A stretch of DNA of 64,000 nucleotides, taken from assembly GCF_051622035.1 (NCBI RefSeq), contig NC_135355.1:34205986-34269985 (forward strand). Direction: 5' to 3'. This document shows, one piece after another, positions 46,901 through 58,900 of this stretch; positions within the stretch are counted from its first letter, which is position 1, and every line of letters begins with the position of its first letter. A program made the position numbers and the translations under genes. The stretch is from Arctopsyche grandis. Its lineage: Eukaryota > Arthropoda > Insecta > Trichoptera > Hydropsychidae. The notes under the pieces were generated by a model. That model was not told the origin of the DNA. It ran no database searches and worked only from the letters and a program-made list of their open reading frames with translations.

Positions 46901-49900
46901 ATTGATAACCAAAATGAGCAATTTGGCAGTATGAAAACAATCGGATAAGAGGCAAACTTTTTCCTGAATTGGAATCGTAAGTGAAACGTAAAGGAGGTAT
47001 GTAAAAAAATGTGGCATGCTCAACACACACCGTCCCAAAATCACCCCCTGGAGTATTTTTGGTAAAATTTTATCCTTGCTTGAAATTGATCGATAACGAT
47101 GTATCCCATATTTGAAGAAATGTAGGAGAACCCCCACAGTGGGGAGCCAAGCACACGACATGCCGTTCTTCCATGTGTGAATTCGCCCTAAGAGTCGTTG
47201 GTCAAATTAATAAATTAACACCAATTGACGGCAAATTAATAGACTGCTATCAGTTAATAGTGAACAGGAGCACTATCGAGAGCACAAGGGGTATTTATGT
47301 CACATATGTCACAGAATTCTTATTTTATAGGTTTAAAATCCATTAGTAGTCATTGATCAAAGATTCTATTTATTCCCCCATAACATCTAAAAACCGATCA
47401 TTAAATTTATTTTGATACTATTTATTATAAAAGAATTTAAACTACATTTGTTTATGAGAAATTCTGGTTTAAAATCTTAGTGCGAATCAAAACAATGATT
47501 TCAGATATTTATACCAGATTGGGTTCATAATAAATCAAGATCGATCCTATTTTGTCAAAATTGACCGATTTTATCTAACTAGATTGACATGCGAAATTAG
47601 TATCGTCCAATCTATGTATGCCACCTTTCCATTTTTTTATTACGTATCCTTCAAAAAGAAATCGAGATACCTTTCCGAAGATAAGCTAGAAGTTAATAAT
47701 AAGATAAACGGTAAATTTCTCACCGAACTTAGCTTCATTCTTCATAGTATGTATGTAGTCCAATGCACGATAAGACCCGGTCAAACCGCAAAACGAAAGG
47801 TACGTTCTAGATTATTTTATAATGTGCAACGCAATACTAAAAAATCACACGGAAAATGTCGTTTGAATCGTCCGTTCAGGATGGCGTGCAAAAAGGAAGT
47901 AATTTTGCAAATCCTGGTGGCGTGATAGCCTGATCGATAACGGTACGGACTTGCGCTTTCCACACCCTCTCAGTTTCGCAAACTTAGCCAATACGGATCA
48001 ATTTTCAAGGCAAATACAATATTAGAAGAAAGATTGATAATATCATTAAAGTTAAGTACATACTTGATTCATATCTAAGGTGAGAGAAACGTGTATTTAT
48101 AAGAAGTCATAGCACTTGCAGTCTCGTAATCTAAAGCGTAGCTGATGATTAATAATCTGAAACATTTATAATGTAGAACAACACTGATAACAAGTCAAGC
48201 GCAGTAAAATTGTCAATTAAGAACAATTTGCCATGGAAAATTTACTGAAAACTTGTTGATCTACTTATGAAAAAGTACTACGACATCATTTTGTGTTTAC
48301 ATAATAAAAAAAAAAACTGAATAAATGTAATACGCTAAAATTTGGGACAACCCTATTCATTAGCACCAGGATGTGCAAATTGCAAACGTTGCCAAATATC
48401 GAACAATGCTTAGTAATAAAATTTACACATCTGTGATTCGACAATCGTATAACAATCAAATGCTACGACTATTATTTATATGATAATTATATTATAAAAA
48501 AAATGCAAAGTATCTTGAATATTGGAATATTTTGGTCCAAACTTAAATTTTAACTGACATGTCAGAAATGTGTCACAGGAATTTTTTTTTAATAATAGTG
48601 AATGTACATTTCCATATACATATAGGTTTTACATTCCAAATTTGCCTTTTTTTTTCATTTCAAATTGACCGTTTTTCATTTCAAATTGACCCACCCCTTT
48701 TTCAATGTCAATTTGAAATGAAAAAGGATCAATTTGGAATGAAGAATCTGTATGAAAATATTATACTATTCGTTTTTTAAATGTTTTGTAAGTGAAAACT
48801 TATAGCATGGAATAGTTATATTAACAATTGCAGTCTTCTAAAATTTATGTACATAGGTTGGTTCCATAAAGCAAAACCAAATCCCGTTAGATTCTCAAAC
48901 CGACAAATATTTCGAAACTAATTTTAAATCATTACATTTATAACTATTCTAATCGCTCTGGTATCGTATGACTACTCCAATCATTATTAATTATTACTAT
49001 GTATTTTCTAAGCTGGGTCCTTAATGACTATAGATCACAATGAATTTGAAGACTTGTGATGATTTTTCTCTTACTTAACTGCAAGTAGATTCGTCCAGTG
49101 GCGTAGCGGCACACATAATCGTACGGCACGACATGTCTATGTAGATACACTCCAGCTGTGAATAGGCGTGTTTTATGTCATTGTTAATTCGTACGATCTT
49201 ATTATTACGGCAAAATCACACTGAAGTTAACACAAATAAAGGCGCAGACACAGAATCGTACGGCAAGGCATACCTAGGTAGACTCCAGCTGTGAATGGGC
49301 GTGTCTCATGTCTTATGTTCATTCGTACGATCTTATTATTTCGACAAGTTTATCCTACATCTCTACAAATATGGGAATCACCGTTATCGATCACTGTCAA
49401 ATCTATGTGAATACAAGGAAAATACATCACAGAAAACAACCCAGGGAGTGAGTTTTTGGGTGAAGAGGCCAGACATAGATCAGGCGTACTAGTGTTTTTT
49501 TAAATGTGCAAAACCATCTAAAAAAAAAAGATCACATGCCGCATACTACTGTCTTTTAATGACGCTCGGGGTAAGTATTTTTATTTCCCCCCTCCCCTCT
49601 CCATGGTTTCTTAGCAATTTTAATAAAACGAAAGGAGGAGGAGTCCATGGCGCCATTTACCCACGCTATACCACTGCATAAAACCATTGTCTTAAATGCA
49701 ATAAGACAATGCCACAATACAAAGCCTAGAAAGACTGCAAGAAGGATAAATATTTTCAATAGATGTTTCATAAACTTCAATGTTCTCCACGAATTTTGTT
49801 GACTAATTTTGTTGAACCTACGTAAGTTACTACAAAATATAAGATTTGGTGGCAAAATAATATTTTGCCTTCGTAGCGCCCCCAAAAATGGTGCGCCCGG

Positions 49901-52900
49901 GGTATCAATACCCTCATTGCCCCCTTCGTCACAAGATTCTTCACTAACTTATAAAATGGTGAACTATTATAATCAAGTTATTACAGCGAGTCAGAATCTA
50001 CCTCATCCATTACTGCTACTTGAAAATTTTTATGAGTCTCACTGAAAATATATTATTTTTTTCGTATTAAAGTAATCGTTCCCTCCCACTAGAGCTATCT
50101 ATGTATGAATAAAAAAAAGACACATTATGAATAAAAAAAAAAGAAGTTTGCCAATGAACAGTTGAATTTATTTATGAAAGTTATTATAAGACACTGGTGG
50201 AGCATCAACTTCTGGGTACTCGTCATTCGAGCAGTACTGTGGAGTGGGAGTCGGATTCGCGGATTCGGAGCATTTAAGGCGGCGTCGGAGTCGTATTCGA
50301 AGTCGTAAAAATCAACCGACTACGACTCCTTTTTATTATTACAAGACTATTCTATTTTTTATTATTTTAAAGTTATTATAAGACACTGGTGGAGCATCAA
50401 CTTCTGGGTACTCGTCATACAAATAATCCAGATTACTAAATAAGCAGTACTGTGGAGAGGGAGACGTATTCAGAGTCGTAAAAAATCAACCGACTACGAC
50501 TCTTTTTAATTATAAGGCTATTCTATTTTTTATTATTTTAAAGTTATTATAAGACGCTGGTGGAGCATCAACTTCTGGGTACTCGTCATACGAGCAGTAC
50601 TGTGGAGTGGGAGTCGGATTCGCGGAGTCGGAGCATTTAAGGCGGCGTCGGAGTCGTATTCGAAGTCGTAAAAATCAACCGACTACGACTCATTTTTACT
50701 ATTACAAGACTATTCTATTTTTTATTATTTTAAAGTTATTATAAGACACTGGTGGAGTATCAACTTCTGGGTACTCGTCATACAAATAATCCAGATTACC
50801 AAATAAGCAGTACTGTGGAGAGGGAGTCGTATTCAGAGTCGTAAAAAATCAACCGACTACGACTCTTTTTTTATTACAAGGCTATTCTATTTTTTATTAT
50901 TTTAAAGTTATTATAAGACACTGGTGGAGCATCAACTTCTGGGTACTCGTCATACAAATAATCCAGATTACCAAATAAGCAGTACTGTGGAGAGGGAGTC
51001 GTATTCAGAGTCGTAAAAAATCAACCGACTACGACTCTTTCTTATTACAAGGCTATTCTATATTTTAAAGTTATTATAAGACGCTGGTGGAGCATCAACT
51101 TCTGGGTACTCGTCATACAAATAATCCAGATTACCAAATAAGCAGTACTGTGGAGAGGGAGTCGTATTCAGAGTCGTAAAAAATCAACCGACTACGACTC
51201 CTTTTTATTACAAGGTTATTCTATTTCTTATTATTATTTTTAAGTTATTATAAGACACTGGTGGAGCATCAAATTCTGGGTACTCGTCATACAAATAATC
51301 CAGAGTACCCAAAAAGCAGGACTATGGAGTGGGAGTCGGAGTATTTAAGGCGGGGTTGGGGTCGGATTCGCAGTTGTAAACAACCGACTCCGACTCCTTA
51401 TTATTTTCTTAATTACGGTATGCGTCAACTAGAGTCTCTAATTATATTGAAGCAAATCCACAAATACATTGAAATTTAATTATTTATCCATAAGAACCAT
51501 GAATTTAAATTTCAGTATAAATACAATCGTTTAATTGCACGTACATATTTTGATGTGTTGCGGCCAAAACCGATTGATTCCTTCGTCTCATAATTTTTTT
51601 TCTCATTTTTTTATTAAATCGATTTGTTTTTGTATGAAATTCAAACACATGCCCTCATTATGCATGTATAATACTTACTTTTTATTTATAACTATTTCAT
51701 TACCAATAATTTAATAAATTGGGATACAGGTCAATTTTTAGTGATATTTTTTTTAATTCATTTAATTTTTAATATTTTGAATATCGCCATTAATTTTATT
51801 ACGAACAATTTTATAAGTTGGCAAGAAAAGTTGATCTTACTAAAATAATTCAAGTCGGAGTCGAATCATAAGATAAAGTCGGAGTCAACCCTGCAAAAAA
51901 ATTCACATATGTACGAAGAATGCTTCCCAATGAGTGTTTGCACCCTAATAGATTGCGAAATCGTATCCCCTCCTTTAAACAAGGGTGGGTAATCCGCTAC
52001 GCAATAGCACTATATGTATGTATACATTTTTTTAACATTTTATCAAAAAGTCAATAGTATGGACCCACAACCTTCACATAAACACAAATTCAGTTTGCTA
52101 AAAATATAGCTTGCATGAAAAAATTACACACAGTAGACATTGGTTAATACGAGAACGAATACGTACGCAATAGGATTAAAAGTGTACATAAGTGTTGAGT
52201 TTATGAGTCTTCAGGAATTCATATGATAAGATATGCTGTGTAATTTAGGCGAAAAAAAAACGAATTAATTAAAAATATGTTAGCTGTGAAAATGAGAAAC
52301 GATAAGTCATACGATGTGTTTATTATCTTATTCTACAAAATAAACTAAAAACCGTACAATCGTGATATGGAGGGGTTTAATATTATATTACGAAGTCAAG
52401 GTTAGGTAGATATAGATAAATAGAAGTAAGCAACGTCATTTTTGCCATGAAAATCAATAGGCCTGCGACGGAACGCGAATAACGTTTGTGTCGCATCATT
52501 TGCACAATCTCTAATACACTTTTGAAAGTTATGATGCAACTTTATCCATGCTATCATAATATATGACCGGTTATGATGGATAAAAAGGATAATAACAATA
52601 TAAAATTGAAACGAAATGTATGCACGATACTTTGGACTAAAATTAAAGCATTTATTAAAAACCAATCAAAACATACATAACGTATATGAATACAGGATAA
52701 AACACAGTAATTAGTCGGTTTATTGTATTTTATTAACCATTTTTGTATTGAAGTTAAAAAAGTTCTATACTAAATACTATTGGTTTTCAATTTGAATACA
52801 AAATCTACTTTTCAGTTAAACAACAAACGCCGCCGTTTAAGATAAGTATTGTAACGTGGGAACATGAGAGAGAGAGAGTATCCACTGCCTAAGTGCATTC

Positions 52901-55900
52901 GTGGATGAACAATAGAGACCCCGGATTAGGCTAACGGGACTCAGTAAGTGCCCGAATAAAGGATACGCTAGAGTTCTCATAGACCTGGGCGAGTGCGTGC
53001 GACTCGCCAGGGTAGACTACGTGCCATTATAGACAATAGATACATAAATGGATCGGGGAAGCTGTAATGTGCAACTTGTCCTTTATAAGGAGGTATACAC
53101 AGTAGATCAGATTATTCTGGAGTGAGCGGTGGTTCCATGTGGACCTTTGGGATCGTTGAATACATGCTGTGAAGCGACTTTGGCCTTTAATTTGAATCCT
53201 GAACCCACCCCTACGCAATAGTATATATTTTTATGCATTGAAATGCGCCGCAGTTAATTTTTTTCACAAAAAGATCAAGCTCTCTGCGGCGGTTCGGCCC
53301 GATTTCGTAAAAAATGAAAAATCATATAATGTCATCATTAAAATTTGAATTACTTCTAAATTAATAGAAGTTCTCAGAGAATGTTCAATATGCTTCTACG
53401 CATATATCCATGTAGAAGTTAAAATTAGAGCTAAATTGGTATTCGTCCATCAATAAAATAAATATGTATACGCAAATATGTCATTCAAATCTAATATATA
53501 ATTTCGAAAGAGACTTTGTATGTATGTTTGTTTGTTTGGGTCGTAGAATCCGTGAAGTTCAATTTAATAAAAAAAAAAACAAATGAATATAAAGAAATTT
53601 AATAAAATGTTAGATTGGCCATGTTTAAGACTAGTAACCTATAAATGAATAAAACAAATACTTAAAAATCACATTTCGAAGTTCAACGTTTGAATCGGAT
53701 TTTATAAATTATATGGTAGAATTGTGATATATAGCTTTATCTTTTAGCGAAATTCAAAACTATTATCACACACGCACGGGATAATTTTTTTAACTAAATT
53801 TGCGTCATATTATATTTAACACGCGTATACGCGTGAACGGACTGAGCGCAAAGCTTTGTTATCATGCGAAAACGCGTGATCGTGACCATAGCGTGTTAAA
53901 ATCAATCAGAATTTTTAATATAATTTAAAGTAATTTTTAAATTTAAATAATATACGAATACATTTAGAGACGGGATGATTCACAGCAAAATTTTGACCAC
54001 AGTGTGGTATTTTAATTTCTTGTTGCCTTTGAATTTTTCTAATTTATATTATTTAAGGACATATGTACATATAACCAATGGATCTCGATTTAAATCACTG
54101 AGTACTGTACTGGTAGAGCTATTTCATACCAGTAGAGAGGTTGTGGGTTCAAATCCCCTGCTGGCGACATCTTGTGGTCATTAAAAAACACGGATCGACC
54201 GTCTCCTGTTAGAATTTTCAGATTTTTATTACAAACCTCCTTTACGTTTCGCTTACGACTACAATTCAGGAAAAAAATTGCTTCTTATCCGATCGTTTTC
54301 ATACTTTGCAATATTGCTCATTTTGGTCATCAATATAAGTAAATGGATCAAAAATACGATGTGCAAAAATATCGTGTAAGACGCGGTTGAAGTTTGCAAA
54401 TTTAAAATCTGGGTGACGTCTATGTAGTCTTTAGTTTTATACATAGATGGCGGTAGTAAAATAAAATTATTGGTATTTTTATTCAAAATAATAATTTATA
54501 TATCTTAATATTATATACAAAACTAAAAAAAAAGAGGTTTGTTTTTAAAAAACTTTTTTTTATTTTAATAATCATTTATTCTAACCAATAAATCGGTATC
54601 CTCACCCTCAATTTCTCACAAATTCACAAAGTTTTTAACGTTTCGAATTTGTTGAATCTTATAAAATGCTACCTACATATATAATGTATTTATCGCAAAT
54701 TTGCTGTGTATCAAATAGTTGTTGATTGTCCATAGATGTCTCTACACATTGTATTGCATATCCTGTCATGTTTGAAAAACTGTTAGTACGTACACATGTA
54801 TAAAAATAATCTAACCATATGTGTCGCCTTGTGGTAATTCCTGTCATGGCACATATGATGTATGTATGTAATAAAATTCGAGACGAATAAAAAAATAAAA
54901 CCATCACTATATTACGCCTGTCTCTAACCACTACGACATGCAATTCTCAATGAATCATTTGGCAATAAGAGGTATGTAAAAAAAAAACAACGATGCACAT
55001 TCACAGTATCACATGTCCGTGAATCATGTTTATGAATTCGTACATTTGCACGATATCTTGTGAAATTTAGCCCTGACCAGCATCCACAGCCTAGACTTCA
55101 AAATGACAGGGTTAGCACACACACACATACATACAAGTGTATTATTTAAACACATTGATGAATCAAAACTTACATAAGCGCTAAAGAATGAATTCCTTTG
55201 AATTGTAAACAAACAACTTGATACTACGTTGTAAAAAATATGTGTATAGTAAACAAGGAATGAAAACGATTATAATTATAGCAGATACGACGTATTTTAA
55301 AAGATTCGAAATGTATCCGAGGAAAGCGAGATTTGGCGAAACAGGTTTCGCAGCTTAAAAGGTGACCCGTTTATTTTTAGCGAAAAAAAAAAAACAATAT
55401 GGAAGATAAAAGTTATTGCATTTACATACATACATACGTGCGTCATACATTTTTGATAAAATACTTATCATAAACAAACTAGCCAGACCAGAAATTAGGC
55501 GCGACGATTTTAATGACTGCATTGCATTCCGGAAGTCCACCGGTTTGTTACTTGCAAAGTAAGGAAAATTTTTGCCGTTGGCAAAACAACGTAGAAATGA
55601 AAATATTGCATTATTCAACTTGACAACGATAATTTCGGTTACCTTGATAATAATGTAGGGCAAAATCACGCTTAAGTTAACACAGATAAGGGGCAAAAAC
55701 ACACTGGGCGGTAAGTGGTACGTGTTTTTTTTTCTTTAAACGCAGCTGCCCTAGCCCATATACATGGTACACAGTCCCAAAAATTACCCCCTGGAGTATT
55801 TTCGGTGATATTTTATCCTTGCTTGAGTGATCTCTAACAGTGAATCCCATATTTGGAGATTTAAAGGAGAAATATGCACTCTGCACGTGCAACTACACCC

Positions 55901-58900
55901 GAATAAGGTTTGGGGAACATCTACTGTAGGGTTACCATAATTGTCGGACCATAGACGGGGACACCCCCCCCCCCCCTCAATAAAAATAATTTATTATATT
56001 TTTTGATAGTTTAATTATAAGAAATTGAATCATGTTTAATTATAATATTAACAGATTTTAATTGAATCATGTTTAATTTTATTTAATTTTACTCATTCTC
56101 TCTTGTCTTCACTCTTCCCCAACTTCTTGAACTTAATCTTCATTGCTCTTCGTTGCCCAATCATACTTTTCTGACTTTTTTGCTTTTTGAAGGAGTTTCT
56201 TTTTCCCTTTTACATTATAGGTATAAAATTCGATGCATGACATTTTATAATTGAAAACGCACCGAATTATGATTTCTACTGTGTCAATTGAAAACTTATT
56301 TCGTTCATCTGTCCACTGAGTATTAATTAATGAAAATACACGCTCAACGTGTGCATTATGTGTTGGGATAGCGTACAGGTATTGGCACAATTTCAGTAGG
56401 TTAGTTTTTCTTTCTGTTTTTTTTTTTAGTATTTTTAAAAAAGCATAACCATTTATCATGTACATCTTTGGCATCCCATTGTACATTGTGCAGGTATACC
56501 ATTGTACAAACCCACTTAATTATATATTATCGGAAAGATATATTTTTAAATAGAAATAACTAAGGAAAACTGGGACAAATATCCTTCTGAAGGGGACACT
56601 GGGACGCAAGCCTCAAAACGGGGACATGTCCCCGTAAACTGGGACGTATGGCAACCCTAATCTACTGTCACAGCGTGGAACAAAGGACGTGGCGCTCCAT
56701 ACCGCTCAGTGTGTTTTCGCCCAAAGGCGCAGACACAGAATCGTACAGCAAGGCATTGTTAATTCGAACGATTTTATTATTTCGACAAGTTTATCCTGCA
56801 TTTCTACAAATATGAGAATCACCGTTATCGATCACAGTCAAGCCTATGTCAATACAAGGAAATTATATCACCGAAAACGCTCCTGGGGGTGAGTTTTGGC
56901 ACGGTATAGTTCAGAGGTATGTCAGACATAGAGAAACACGCGGTACGTGTTTTTTTTAGATAGTTTAGCACATGTAAAAAAAAATGTTAGCATGTATAAT
57001 ATAATCTATAAACCCCCTCTCTCCAAAAATCACATACTAGAGTGTTTTCGGTGATATATTTTTATTTTATTGACATATGTAGATTTGACAGTGATCGATA
57101 GCGGTGATTCTCATATTTGAAGAAATTTTGGAGAAACTTGTTAAATACACCTGTGGTGTAAGAGATGATTTTTCACCACAGGAAGCTAAGAACGCGCCTA
57201 TGCCCTTGGATTCAGTGTGTTTCGGCCTTAAGTCGATACATCGCACGGTTTCGTAGAAAAGCGCAAAAAACTTTCGACTTCCGGTTCAAATAACAATACA
57301 ATTATATGAAATTTATCATAGATATTATATATAAAAAAATTTCAGTTGGACGGTTCAGATGATTGAATCTAAAAACTTACAAAAGAAATTTCAAAAAAAT
57401 TAACGTCGTGTCGATAAGAATTTCAGTAACCAATACTAAGTTACAGTTCGATAGGACTAACGGTGTTAAAAAAATCCCCAAAATACACAGACACACACAC
57501 ATTTTTTCTAGATCATGAAAACGTGATCAGTGATCGATTCTGAGTTCGAATCAGTCAAAATCTCGAGTTCGAATTTAAGCATGATCACAAAACTTCATCT
57601 ATTGTTACTACGTACATAGATAAAGTAAAAACCTATAAGGATAGGTACACTAGCGGTCAACTTTAAATTTTGAAATAAATTTACAACGTAACGACTCGTT
57701 TTTTTTCCCACGATACAAAGTTTCAGATTGATGATGCTCGAATTATTTTTTTTAAAATATGTAGTCACATATTTTTTCTTAAAAACTATGAAAACATGAC
57801 CTTGTAGGTACACAAATCAGTTGAAATCTCAAAGTTGAATTTTCTCACTATCCAAATTCGTCTATTGATACTGCAACTATGTATGTATTCACAATGTATA
57901 CATTTCCGAAAACGTACACGTAATATATATACATATAGTAATATATATAATGTAATGACTTTATAAATAGAGTCGATTTCTATAAATAATTTATAGATTC
58001 GCAGCCAATACATAGTTTACTGTCGACGGTCAATTTCGTCCGATCACTGATATGACAAAACTTTTATATATTTGTACGACATTATTCATAAACGAGTCTA
58101 ATGTTGCAAATTCGCCAAAGTAAAATGTTGAAACAGGTGGATAGAGAGAGTAAACAATAGTAATATACATATTATCAGAAGAAGAATAAAGGAGGTATGT
58201 AAAAAGAGGACAATTTTTTCATGTGCAATTTTTAGCAGAAACATTAGTCAGCATGGATGTCTGCATTCGTGAGTTACATCACCAGATTTTTATTGATCAA
58301 AAAACCAACGAAAAGTTAAGTATTTTGGTTTTCAGTCTATCAAACTGAGCGAGAATCAAACATCTGGCAACTGAGCCAAACTATAAATATGATTTTTCGC
58401 AAACATGTTCCAAACATTCTTGCGTTTTCATCAAAAAAGAAAGTGGAACCGAACTTTTTTATGTTGAAAATTGAAGGCAAAATGAAAATGATCAAACTTG
58501 AATACAACGATGAAATATCAAGTATCAAATATTTCCTAAACGGAAAAATGGATTATAAAATCACATATTTTAAAAAAAATTCACGATTTCAGATGCCTTC
58601 ATTGGTTCCTTAAGTTGCACAAAATTGGCAAAATGTAAATTTGTGAAAATGTTGTATTTCACAAACACTTGAAATTACGTATATCAAGTTTTTTATTTAC
58701 TTTTAATAAGTACCTATGCATTTGAGGGTTCAGTGATTATTCCACAAAAACCGATCTCGCGCAAGTCACTAAAATCTAGATCACGGAACATTTGGCACCC
58801 AAAAACTCCATCAATCCAAAGTAACACAAGCGAAATATTGTACTAACGAGAACTCGAGTGCCAAATGTTCCGTGATCGAGACTTTAGTGACTTGTGCGAG

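Noticed and set aside
47584..47925. 113-codon plus-strand frame in kinase intron 1
   Set aside because: No domain, no splice-site or promoter context, and composition like the rest of the intron.
54095..54172. Possible tRNA gene
   Set aside because: A and B boxes are present, but the ends do not pair as an acceptor stem and the anticodon arm is not regular. Better explained as a SINE head.
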